This document shows positions 11,526 through 22,145 of a stretch of DNA of 64,000 nt, piece by piece. The notes under the pieces are model-generated. The model did no database searches, was not told the origin of the DNA, and saw nothing but the letters and a program-made list of their open reading frames with translations. Position numbers and translations under genes: made by a program. Each line of letters starts with the position of its first letter. Position 1 is the first letter of the stretch. The stretch covers positions 139,498 to 203,497 of the forward strand of contig KN834798.1 in NCBI GenBank assembly GCA_000827265.1. The letters are read 5' to 3'. This stretch comes from Collybiopsis luxurians FD-317 M1. Taxonomy: Eukaryota; Basidiomycota; Agaricomycetes; Agaricales; Omphalotaceae.

Positions 11526-12814
11526 ATGCGATATACCATGATGTTGGACGCAGCGACCTTTTTCCAATTAGGTACTTCCCGTCCTGACAGTGAAGGGCAG
11601 AAACAACTGGCTTTATTTGCGGTTTTTGATGCCTGTCGTATTCAGGACCTCCTCACATTGCGTCAAACTTGCAAAGCAATTTTCATTGGTGTCGAGTATT
11701 ACTTCGACAAAGTGTTCGACATTGAAGCTGCGCTCGGGAAATACTTGGGGGGTCGGGAGCATGCTATGGAATTTCGTAGAAAGCAACAGTTACTGGGTGC
11801 AGCTCTGTCTGGACACTTTGCTGTGGCATTTCTGGGGCGCCAGCCCGAATTGATCCCAGCGGTTCCCCTGGATATTTTTCTTAACCATGAAGATGTCCAT
11901 CTACTGGCCAATTGGTTGTTCACTATCGGGTTCTGCTTCTCGGCGGAAAGCGAACCAGCGACGTCCGATTCGCCCTCTTTCTTCCGGCACATCTTCCAGA
12001 CCCGACAGAGCGGATACCATGGTGAAAGAACATATTCCTCCTTCAACTATATGTTCACCAGAAGAAAGAAGGTGATTTTCCTTCATGGAGTTACCCGAGG
12101 GCTCATGGATGCGGTCCTTTCTCAACATTCCAGTAAGCTTCCTTCAGTAACACCTCTGCATTCAACTATTGACGCCCTTAAGCCGCGCTGTTTAACATAG
12201 TGACTGATTCAGAGGTCTATTCCATTTTTCCACTTTCTACTTTTCAGATGCGAGACTACAGAGGTAGAACGGCCTGTCAGATACACATTTACAGTTCTAC
12301 AACCGTATGCCAAGGGCTAGTTTTGATTGACTGTGACAGACATTTGTTGATACCCGAGTTCGACGACGGTATTCGGTATATTGGGGATCAGGACTGTTGG
12401 CATATGGTCCTACATCCGCCTGTACCACCGCGAGAGCGCAAAGAACCATCACCACCAGATGGCTGGAGCATCGAAGTAGTGGATGTTGACTCGGATTGCA
12501 CGCTCCTGCGCTTTCGGTCACAACCTGCTCCTCCTCCCAGCCTGTTGCAGCTGAGTAGCTGGGAAATTCGTGCCGTGCTGTCCGATGCAGGGGACAAGGT
12601 GTATTTGAGTTACGACTCGGGGAGGTTAATGGATGACTATCACTGTATTGCGGCTAGCTGGAGAAAGAACAAGCGCCGACTTCTGAAAATCCTGGAGAGT
12701 TATGAACGCATCTGGAAAGATGACCCCGACTTCACTTTGGTCTCCGTTACCCAGGCATATTGCTTGCGGGCGACACTGATGCCATGGCTTGCTCAGAAAC
12801 ACCGGGTTGCATGA
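11526..12814 (+). CDS. F-box-like / nucleotidyltransferase-like protein
   Basis: Two exons: ATG at 11526, a 68-bp intron (12133-12200, GTAAGC..ACATAG), stop at 12814; about 400 residues. Residues 25-55 (ALFAVFDACRIQDLLTLRQT) look like an F-box-type helical start. Residues 90-130 (QQLLGAALSGHFAVAFLGRQ then VPLDIFL) match a segment common in agaric proteins, usually written as SGS..A..FF.R..SDLDLYV and resembling a nucleotidyltransferase core. Only one Asp of the usual pair is present (PLDIF), and the Gly-Ser turn reads SGH, so catalysis is doubtful. The second exon ends in Trp/Arg-rich helices. The role is unknown; the fold assignment is inference from the motif. Confidence 0.6.
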
Positions 12815-13034
12815 ACAATGCACCGAAGTGGGATTGCGTGGTCTAAAATGGCCTAGTAGACAAGCTATAGATTTGGAAATCAATTGCAGGAGAGGAAGTG
12901 AAGAGTTGACTGTATTCATTGTAGACTTGGTAGATTAGTTAATTATATTATCTACTTCATCCGAACTCTTACCTGCATATTTTCCCGCAACGAAAAACGA
13001 ACCGTAAACAACGTTCACAGTGAAATACTAAGAA

Positions 13035-15948
13035 ATGGTCAAGAAGAAAACCAATTCAAGTACGTGCTAGTGCCAGGGACCAGTGACCTCCACTTATAAT
13101 TTTGGCAGTACCCATAGATCCTATTGCAGATGCTGAGGCGAAGCTCGCCGCGCTACAGCAGGACATAAAGGACAGGGAGGATAGGATGAAGACCAAACAG
13201 AGCAGCACAGGCAAACCCTCAGTCCCCGCGCAAACCTTACGGGCAATCGAATCCAGAAAAGATAGGGAGCGGACCCTTATAGCTGAAATCACCCGTCTCC
13301 AGTCAGAGAGAGCAGCCCGTTAGTGTATCCTTTTTGGTTTTCTTAGTGAATGTTTAACGAGCTAAGGACATTTAGCGAGGGAAAGCTCTCCCTTGAGTGA
13401 AATATCGGAGGAGGTGGAGAAATCCGAACATAACGCGGACACACACTCGGGTAAGCATCTCGAAAATGGAACGAAAATGTTTTTTTTTATTCAGCGAGAA
13501 CGTAGGGAATGTAGATGGTTCAAATGAGTCTCAAGTCTTGCAGAATAAAGACAGTGGCGAGTCTTCTTTCAAAGAGGGCACAGAGAACAGGAACGAGGCC
13601 GTCAGCAATGAAACCCCAGTCGAAGGTGCCCCCCACATCGAGCCTGACACCCCAGTCAAAGATGGTCACACCAAACCCGACACTTCAGGCAAAGACACCA
13701 ACACCGACCCTGTCAATGCCCCAGTGGAAGATGCCCACACTAAACCTGAGACCGTCAACAATAAAACCCCGGTCGAAGGTGCCCCTCACATCGAACCTGA
13801 CACAGTCAAAGACAGTCACACCAAACCCGACACCTCGGTCAAAGACGCCAACACCAACCCTGCCGACGCCCCAGTGGAAGATGCCCACGCTAAACCTGAC
13901 ACCTTAGTCAAAGATCTCGCCAAAGCCGAATCAGACACCGCGCAACCTTCAAGGTCCATGTCTAGGGCAGATAAACTGATATTGGAGGTGGAGACGTCTT
14001 TAGAGAAATTCGTGTTCGGGAACTTTGGAACACCAAACTCAGGGCCCAAGGAGAAAGAAGAGAAGATGTTAACACTGTCCCAAGAAGCCTTGGACCTGGG
14101 AGCAGGTTGGCGATATTTAGCTAGAAATAAGTCTGTCTCGTCTCCGCCCTTCGGAGTAGGCAAAGCTCCATTCCCTTCCAACGGTGAGGTCGAAAAAATG
14201 ATCAGGGCAGCTGCTCCAGCACCCGATCTCGGTTTATCCACTATCGACCACGCTGCCGACAAAGAGATCGATTCCGCTACCGGAGCGATAGAGACAATAG
14301 ATCCTTCAATACCATTAAACGGCGTACAAGAGGAATTATCCCCCCTTCCACCCCCCCAATGCAAAGATACAGAACTTCCTATCGCGCCTATGCTGAACAT
14401 TGCAAAGGTATCACCAGTCTCCACAGGGGTATTGGGAACCGAGTCCTCCGTTCCGACTTATGCAATGGCCAACTTTAGCGAGGCAGAGATGACGCTTCGG
14501 GCAATGGCTTTGCAACAAGGAACACCTTTATACAAGATGGAGACAGAAAATGTCGACGGCAATATCAATCTAACCCATGGTAGGGCTGCGATCGCGCGGG
14601 TCTAAGCTAAGCTGACTACGATTGAATGTAGCAGAACCAACCCAAGCTGCTCGAATGTTCCTGGATGTAATTGGAAAGGGAAAACAAGGTGCTCTAGATA
14701 ACACCGGCAATATGAAAAGAAAAATGAGTAAGTACAATCTTCGAAGCATTTCAGGACTGAACCTTACCATTGCAGATAATGAAATGGATGACTTCATTGT
14801 CCAAGACTCAGATGAAGCTAACGACGACGGCAACTACGAGGATAACACCCCTGGAAGTGCTGACGAAGACGGCATGAAGACCAAAGCGAACGTGAAACAC
14901 AGCAAGAATAGGAAATCCCCCAAAGTGCGTCGTCAGGTTAAGCGTCGCAAAACAACGGACAAGGAGGATAACAAGGAGGATGCAAAGAAAGAAGTAAAGG
15001 AGGTCCAGGTCCGGGTAGACATTGAGATTCCGCAAACTGAAAAGGAAGCGACAATAACAGAGCGTCAGTATCATCCCCAATAAGTGAAATAATAAAAACT
15101 CACTGATACCCAGGTGAAAAACTGCTCGAGACGGCGGCTTCGCCCACGGAGATAGGTGAGCAAAAAATTGGAGACATCTTCTGTAGTACGCTGATCGAAC
15201 GACAGCGAAAGCGCGAACTCATGTCAACAAGTTCCTGACAATTCCGGGGCACAAGATACCCGCAGGACTCCGCAGACTGATACGTGAAGTCGGAACTTTC
15301 CTTCCAGAGACTGGAAGCGTTTGCGAGGCGTTAACACTGCACATCCTTACTGCCGATGGCAAAGGCGCCGACAAAAACAGAACCCGATGTCTCTTCCACT
15401 GGGCGAATCGAAAGAAGAAAACCGAAAACGATCAGGACGGGACAGTTCAAGAATGGACATTCACTGGAACCCCTTATCCTCCCACCGCGGCTGGAGAAGA
15501 AGAATCAGATGCGCTGAATTGCGGATGTCTTAAAGAAAAGGCCATACTTGAATTTTACCTGTACAAAGCTGGCAGAATATTATCTCCGGGGCACCAGCCG
15601 GAAGAGTGCGAAGACTGGATGCGACAGCGTCTTCATTCCCGTCTGCGAGAACTGGTACTGGGCTCGGTATTAGAACATAGTGGGTGGTGCATGGAGGACG
15701 TCTGGACCAGGAAAGTGGATGAAAATGGCTTATACACCAAGGAACGTTCCTCGGTCGAACGACTTGAAGCTCAGATTCAGCGACTCCAGATATGTCTGGA
15801 AAAGAAGAAAATGAAGAGTATGCAAGCTGCGGAGGATGCCAAGAAGGCCGAGGAGGAGGATATCAGACAGTCTGAAATGACGGTCTATGCTGAATACTTG
15901 GACATTCTGAGACGAAAGGCTGAGGCTGAAGTGGGACCATCTCATTGA
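13035..15948 (+). CDS. Large unknown protein with two internal 51-residue repeats and coiled coils
   Basis: No known family. Pieces join into one gene by phase-matched introns at 13060-13108, 13319-13375, 13451-13505, 14580-14631, 14728-14775, 15064-15113 and 15223-15275 (48-57 bp). Order: a Lys-rich N-terminus with a short coiled coil (ADAEAKLAALQQDIKDREDR); two tandem acidic repeats of about 51 residues, each starting TPVEGAPHIEPDT; a Pro/Ser-rich linker; an acidic then very basic stretch (SKNRKSPKVRRQVKRRKTTD), a likely nuclear signal; and a C-terminal domain with CLFHWANRKKK, EWTFTGTPYPP and a terminal coiled coil (SVERLEAQIQRLQICLEKKK). It would be about 790 residues if all joins hold. 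It lies centrally in the KDZ block and shows no stop in the joined frame. Confidence 0.65.
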
Positions 15949-16221
15949 GCTGGTATATCAAATTACGGGTTCTATATATGGTTCGTATCCATTATACGTA
16001 TGTACGAAGCGAACTCGTAACATCGTGCACTGGGATTTTACCCAAATGCCTGTGAGACGGTGGGGTCCGGTTGGGGCCTGGTAGGGTGAAAGAAAAACGA
16101 GCGTGGAATTAGCGTGACTCGGGGTTGAACCTTGAAGCCGAGATCCAACAAAACTCGATCACACCATTCGATTAATAATAATCTAATCTTTTGGAATCTA
16201 ATCTAAATCTAATCTAAATTA
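15949..16221. other. Gap with short AATCTA repeats
   Basis: No gene. Holds several copies of AATCTAATCT near 16170-16215, just past the 3' end of the minus-strand F-box gene. Confidence 0.5.
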
Positions 16222-16640
16222 TCAAGTTCCTCCTTGGTAAAGATAAGACCACAAAACAGAACGTTCCCGACCGGTGCACAATTTGATCGTGAAATCCCGG
16301 AACACTCGCATCGACCTCCTCCCTGCCTTGGCAATTGCCGTGTGGTGAGCTTGCCGCACTTCTTGAAATCCTAGTGATGCTTCCAAACGAGACAAGCGTA
16401 ATGTCAGAGACTGAAGGAATCGCCCATCACAAAAAATCATGGCGTAGAGATCTGGCAGGCGCTAGAAAAGCATGAAAATTAGTGAATGAGTGAAAGAAAT
16501 TTTGGAAGCATACTTGATGTAACTTGTTGCAGACCCTTGTAAGAGCAGCAAGTTCAGAAATCCCGGATAGTCTGCTAATTTCCAATAGTAGCTCGTGGGG
16601 GAGGGACAAAAGTGTTGGAGTAACAGAGCTGATGACGGAC
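16222..16640 (-). CDS. Small F-box protein, 5' end unresolved
   Basis: The F-box motif reads LLSLPHELLLEISRLSGISELAALTRVCNKLHQ, with the Leu-Pro start, Leu/Ile core and Arg-Val-Cys-Asn helix usual for SCF substrate receptors that bind Skp1. An intron of about 51 bp (GTATGC..TTCTAG) leads to RLPDLYAMIFCDGRFLQSLT and a basic helical tail ending at 16222. No ATG lies in frame upstream before a TAA. The first exon may start at a minus-strand ATG near 16701 (MQLTLTLNHLTQ), but that needs a 31-nt intron. About 125 residues with no substrate-binding repeats. It is head to head with the MYND gene. Confidence 0.6.
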
Positions 16641-16728
16641 AGTTATCCGGAAATTTTACAGAGAGTTTGTGTCAGGTGATTCAAAGTCAGTGTAAGTTGC
16701 ATGGTTTAGACGTGCATTTCTTCCTTCC

Positions 16729-17527
16729 ATGGATTTCTTGAAAGCAACTTTGGTGTCGGAGACTATTACAGTGGAACGAGAGACGGTAAGTGCTTTGGGA
16801 AAGGGAAAACGGTCCACAGTAGCTGAGAACAAATTCACAGAGGTGCCAGATATGCTCAAAAATGTTGTCCAAACGCTGAAAGTGTGGTCGCTGTGGAAGC
16901 AAATCTTACTGCGTAAGATTTATGGGAGAGAAAACTGGTGTATATTGCTAATGATTGCCACAGAGTATAGACTGTCAAAAGATTGACTGGCCAGAGCATA
17001 AAAAAGTCTGTAAAGATATCAAACTGGAGGGGGAGCATGAATGGCTTGCCCCCATTCTTCAAGGAGCAAAGAAATTTGCTTTGAATTACCAACAGCAGAG
17101 TATAGCCGCGACGCTGAAAGGATTCCAGACCGTAAAGGAGTGGTCCAAAACTTCCGAATCCGCCGAGCAATTCAGGAAGCGCTTTCAGTTGGCCTCTCGC
17201 GTGTTTGCCTGGGAATTAACAATTCGCATGAAGAGTACCGCAAGTTACGGTGACCACCTCCGTCATTCAGACTTCGCCTATGTTCCGGGAAGTGGAAAGC
17301 TGGTGGATGCTCGTCACTACGGTTCACTGCAGGATAGAGAAGCTATCCTGAAACAGTACGAGACTGGTGGAAAGGTGGGGGTCATTACTTTATTTCAGGT
17401 GGAACTAGCCGCAGGTATATGCCCGTTGTATTTCACAAAGCTTCATTCAGTAGAACCCGAAGCATTGGTGATCCCGTATGCAGGAGACACGGAGGCTGAC
17501 CTAGTACAATGTCAGCAATTGGTCTAG
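16729..17527 (+). CDS. MYND zinc-finger protein with an in-frame TGA
   Basis: Three exons join in phase: 16729-16785, 16841-16912, 16964-17527 (introns 55 and 51 bp, GTAAGT..CACAG and GTAAGA..CACAG). The finger spans the joins: CQIC, then CGRC, SYC, SIDCQ and DWPEHKKVC. This gives the MYND spacing C-x2-C-x9-C-x2-C with the usual YC..CQ..DW..H..C ending. MYND fingers mediate protein contacts. Between the first and second Cys pairs, codon 32 is TGA (16877-16879), where CGA (Arg) would be one transition away. Splicing straight to 16881 would avoid it but delete the first zinc pair. The remaining 190 residues are helical with no recognised domain. Probably a nonsense-mutated copy. Confidence 0.75.
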
Positions 17528-18483
17528 TCGATACCTTCGAGTAGCTGATAGAAAATACCTTTGGATTTTGGGTAGTACGAAGTTTCACGTAGTATCAAAA
17601 TATTAGAAGCAACGAATATGACAAGGTAATTGATAGGTCCACAGGTCAATAGAGAAGGACTGAAGGCCAGAGGAGCAACAAGAGCCATACAAACTCTGCT
17701 GAAAGAAATCCTGCTGCAAGTATGTTAGATTTACAGAAAAGCACTGAGCTGAAAAACCTACGCAAGTATCATTTCAATAGTCGCCTGCTGGTTTGGTTCT
17801 CGACGCGTCTGATTCTTTCGAATATTGCATCAGGGTAAAATCCTGATTGCAAAATCTTTAGGGCCGTACCCTCAAAGACCTCAGTCGGGTACGAACCCGT
17901 ACTTATCCTCTTACTCTGCGGGGTGGAGATGGTGAGTACTCACCATGCTTCACCGGCGCCTAGTTGCGTTCAGCTTGAACTCGGCGCTTACTCAGACTCA
18001 GCGCTTGTTGAGCGCTTGCTGGACTTGTGCAATTTCCTCAACTACCGTGGCCTCCGTGCAAAAAGAAGAAATCGTACTCCTCTCACTCGCTCTTCAAACG
18101 TCTCGCCTTTACTCTCTCCTCAAAGTAATCGCCGGGTTTCGTGCCTCGGCTTTCATCTGCTCAGTTACGATCTGGCAGAAGTCCACTGAATACGATTCCA
18201 GTGTACTGTGCTTGCGTTCGTGGTTGGGTATTACAACTCACTGAAGGATTGTAAGGCTAAAATGGTACAAGTACATTACTTGCTCTCCATATTTCTGTTA
18301 ACGCAGTTTTCCGTAGTCCAAAATAGAGCTAACCTACGAGAATGCTCAAGCTCATCCTGGGCTGATTACTCGATACGCTGCAAAGGGGAAAAGAAAGTCT
18401 TACGATGGGAGGGTGGGCAATATACTACCGGGCGATATCCTGGTCACTAGTCCCAATGTAACTTATCTCTATAAACCTACGTT
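17528..18483. other. Gap upstream of the last block gene
   Basis: Several overlapping short frames but no recognisable domain or convincing splice-joined gene. It may hold the promoter and undetected first exon(s) of the next gene. The frame at 18259-18450 (MVQVHYLLSIFLLTQFSVV) looks like a signal peptide, but its continuation has no family match and ends at TAG. Confidence 0.4.
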
Positions 18484-20337
18484 GATGTCCCGGGTACGCT
18501 GGCGCCAACAGTTACACTTTGGCCCGGACGATCCATTATATTTACCTCAACCGTTCAACAAAGCCGTTCCCCATCTTGTACTGATTATGCCCCCGTGTTA
18601 CGATGTCGAGGATAAGTTTCACTATGCCTGGCAAAAGCTCACTGAGGCACATTTTGTACCAGAAGATACCTGCTCCTGCGCAATGGGCCTGGGTAGACTG
18701 GAACCTCAATTTCAGAAGGGCCTGAAGGCTTTGGCAAAACATGTCTTGAAAGCAATTCCGCAAGGCACCAAGGATACTTTTGTTCTTGAGGGGAGCGCAA
18801 ATCTCCTCCGATCAATTGACCGCCTCCAAATTCTTTTGTCTCGCCCAGAACTCTTCTTACGAGTTGTCTGTGCCCAACGTCAACTCTTAGAACTTCATGC
18901 GCGACTGCGCTTTCTCAACGAGATGTGGGAAACACGGTTTCTCGATGCCAAGCTTCACAAGAAAGCTGGAGACGTTAAGGACGTCATCGGAGCTTTCACA
19001 GAGGATTTGGACGTCTTAGATACACTTTACTATGCTGGAATTCCAGTCTGGTTTGTTCGCCGTGCATCGCTCATTCCGGAGCCTCGTATCGATGAAGTGG
19101 TAGATTTCATAGCCGAGGATGAGCTTCAGAAAATTACTCTTCACCGAGGGGAGGTGCTAGACTTTGCTGATACTATTCCAGCCTCCAAAATCATATACAC
19201 TGGTTTGCCAAATAGTCTGAATCGATATGTGAGCATGGGACGCTTTCTCAGTTCTCATTTCCAAACTCCTTTACTGCTGGGATCTGGAGAGCTTCGCGCA
19301 GGATCAGCGTTGAAACCCGGGCCTGGCTTTGCCACCCGAGTAAAACAAAGGACAAGGGGACGGCTTGAGCCTTGTGTGTATCCTTTTACTTTCGAGTTTC
19401 ACAGCATGCTAATTTTCTTCTAGATCCAAAGAAGTTGTCCGGTAATAAACAAGGCAATAATACCTTCCTTCATCCTCAACATCCACTCATGCCCAAGCCT
19501 GTCCCTGCTTGGAATACTGCTCTTAAATGACTGTCGGACTATAATCAGGCACTTCGCATGCCGGACGACGTTGACTCTGGGTTTTGGCTGCCACCGGCGC
19601 GTCTAATTGTCTCAGCTTCGAGCCAGGATACGGTCAGAAGACTTCTGGCTGGCTGGCTGAAGATCTGTGATGTTACACTCTACCAACTAGAAAGCCTTAC
19701 ATGCACCCCATTCCGGTTGACGGTCAAGCAGTGGCGATGTTTACTTGAGCAGTGTGCCGGAGGCGAGTCTTCAACTGACCCGAATACGAGAACTGGCCAG
19801 CGGAACATAGCAGTTCAAAAGATCTTCACTGATAGCCTGGCTAAAGCTCGTCTCTCCCTGAACATGGAATCCATTGCATCCAAATCACCTACTTGGAGAT
19901 CCCAAGCACTAGAAGATATCATACCAGATGCAGTGGTTACTGAAGTTCTTTGGGAGCTTTGCGAACTTAACTTCCGATTAGAGCTGGTCAGTCTGGATTC
20001 ATATCTTGACTGCAGTAAAATGGACAAGGTGGACCGGCAAAAACTACTGGAGAACTGCTGGGCAGGAACATGCACCGCCGTCAGTTTTGAGCAGCCCAGT
20101 ATAGGCCTTGGCGCAGCCTTTGCTGAGATACGTCAGCCCTTTATGCGCTCATTGCAGCGCGTAATGCAAACTTGGAAAGGGGAAAAACTGGTCGAGTTGT
20201 TCGAGGAATTGCCAGACCCTTCGTCTCACAACTTCGAACGTGCACTAGAGCGTTTCGAGATTGCTTTGGCAGGTTTCTATACATCTTCCTTTCTGGACCT
20301 ATTCGGACGTGCGGCCGCTATACCCTGTCTTCGATGA
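18484..20337 (+). CDS. Unknown Agaricomycete-specific protein, 3 exons
   Basis: It resembles a widespread uncharacterised Agaricomycete protein type that I remember only by motif: PLYLPQPFN, HLVLIMPPCYDVEDK, CAMGLGRLEPQFQKGLKALA, GIPVWFVRRASLI, then WLPPARLIVSASSQDTVRRL and LTVKQWRCLLEQC. A 50-bp intron (19374-19423, GTGTGT..TTCTAG) joins in phase to PKKLSGNKQGNNTF. A second, 48-bp intron (19501-19548, GTCCCT..ATCAG) removes an in-frame TGA at 19528 and joins to ALRMPDDVDSGFW. The first in-frame ATG is 18484; the frame is open from about 18413, so an upstream exon is possible. About 580 residues, no membrane segments. Function unknown. It is the outermost gene on the right, next to the second array. 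Confidence 0.65.
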
Positions 20338-20584
20338 AATTGTCGCTGATTCCATTTTATACATCTGATTGCCATAGTAGTAATCTCCATATCTTGCAGT
20401 ACTTACGCATTGTTATCGTTATCTGTATTTTTAGCTTGAAGAACAACCAGCTTTTACCACCCCGCAATGATCTTTTGTACTTTGTCGTATCTTTAATGCT
20501 TTCGATGCTCTCGCTATGGTTGCTTTTGTTCATCAATTACCGCTCTTTTAATCAAGACTATTTGATATGCTACAACAAATATGG

Positions 20585-21110
20585 ATTGGAAGGTGAATGT
20601 TGACCATGACGGTAGGATGGCGAGCATGCACCCCTCCTCTAGTCCTCTTTTAGCGGTTCTATAACAGCATGATAGCGAACATTCACTGTCTTCACCGTTA
20701 TAAATGCGATCGCCGCCATAGTGAATATGCCGCACCCCATTGAGGTATACGGTGGACACTCCCCATAGCGTTACTACAGTGAGTACACACTGGACCGTCG
20801 ATTGAGGGTATGGTGGGGCACTACAGTGAGCATTCACTGCACTCTCGTTGGAAGGTGCAGTGAACGCTCACTATTGCAGTACTACTGAGTGAGTATCCAC
20901 TGTACTATTAATGAGGCACAGTGGACGCGTTCGGTCACAGCAAATATTCACTGTGCATTCAATGTGGTAAGGTGCTTGCTTACTATAGCGGTCCTATGTT
21001 GAATACTCACCGATGCAGAGTATGGCGGTTGCTCATTATAGCAATCCTGTAGTGGTCATTCATCATTGGATGCTCCTAGAGCGGTCCTATAGTACATTCA
21101 CCATTCCCTG
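20585..21110. repeat. Degenerate left part of the right array
   Basis: Irregularly spaced CATTCACTGT, ATAGTGAATA, GTGAGTATCCACTG and related words, like the left array but diverged. The gene-free gap 20338-20584 before it shows nothing else. Confidence 0.8.
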
Positions 21111-21840
21111 GCTGGGGTATGGTGGTTTCTCAATATGGCGGCCCCATAGTGAACATACACCATCCCCTGTCTAGGGGGTATGGTGGTTGCTCACTAGAGC
21201 GGTCCTATAGTAAACATTCACCATCCCCTAGCTGGGGTTATGGTGGTTGCTCACTATAGTGGTCCTATAGTGAATATTCACCATTCGCTGGCTGGGGGGT
21301 ATGGTGGTTGCTCACTATAGCGGTCCTATAGTGAACATTCACCATTCCCTGGCTGGGGGGTATGATGATTGCTCACTATAGCGGTCCTATAGTGAACATT
21401 TACCATTCCCTGGCTGGGGGGTATGATGATTGCTCACTATAGCGGTCCTATAGTGAACATTCACCATTCCCTGGCTGGGGGGTATGATGATTGCTCACTA
21501 TAGTGGTCCTATAGTGAACATTCACCATTCCCTGGCTGGGGGGTATGGTGATTGCTCACTATAGCGGTCCTATAGTGAACATTCACCATTCCCTGGCTGG
21601 GGGGTATGATGATTGCTCACTATAGTGGTCCTATAGTGAACATTCACCATTCCCTGGCTGGGGGGTATGGTGATTGCTCACTATAGCGGTCCTATAGTGA
21701 ACATTCACCATTCCATCGCTGGCGGGTGTGGTGGCTGCACAGTTATAGCGGTCCCATAGTGAGCATTCACAATTCCCTGGCTGGGGGTATGGTGATTGCT
21801 CACTATGGCGGTCCCATAGTGAACATTCACCAGTGAGCAC
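21110..21840. repeat. Right tandem array, 61-bp unit with a hairpin core
   Basis: About twelve copies of a 61-bp unit; the landmark GTATG(A/G)TG recurs near 21361, 21422, 21483, 21544, 21605 and 21666. Each unit contains TCACTATAG, CGGTC, CTATAGTGA, a perfect 9-bp inverted repeat around a 5-bp loop, followed by ACATTCACCATTCCCTGGCT and a G run. Long reading frames here are repeat translations. Confidence 0.95.
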
Positions 21841-22145
21841 TTCCCAGAGAGATTATAGTAAATACCCACCATACCCTCAATGAGGGCGCGGTATGTGGTG
21901 AATATTTACTGCATCCCTAAACGCTCACTGTGGCGAGTATTTACCATCCCCTCGATGAGGGTTTGTGTTACTTATTGTAGTGATATGATGAATATTCACT
22001 TTACTTTCGATCAAAGCTGTATAACAATGCTATGGTACAGTCACCTTTCCCTAACGTAGAATACGGTGAACGCTTACTATGGCGCTGCTACAGTGAGTAT
22101 TAACCATTACAGTTCCAAACTCACGGCAGGCGAACTACGTTAGAC
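21841..22145. repeat. Degenerate right edge of the right array
   Basis: Diverged CACTGTGGCGAG, GTGAATATTCACTT and GAGTATTAACCAT words, ending near 22145. Beyond this the motif is no longer dense, which suggests the edge of the repeat domain. Confidence 0.7.

Noticed and set aside
14605..15240. Apparent stops and a frameshift in the 13035-15948 gene
   Set aside because: All are removed by phase-matched introns at 14580-14631, 15064-15113 and 15223-15275.
19528..19530. In-frame TGA in the last block gene
   Set aside because: A phase-matched 48-bp intron (19501-19548) removes it, so the gene need not be broken.
5944..19530. Idea that TGA is read as an amino acid throughout the block
   Set aside because: Several candidate TGAs fall in introns, Trp is written TGG in these genes, and normal genes end in TGA. 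One or two nonsense mutations explain the rest better.
21110..21840. CRISPR-like regular repeats
   Set aside because: The 61-bp units are contiguous with no unique spacers, and this is a eukaryotic genome.
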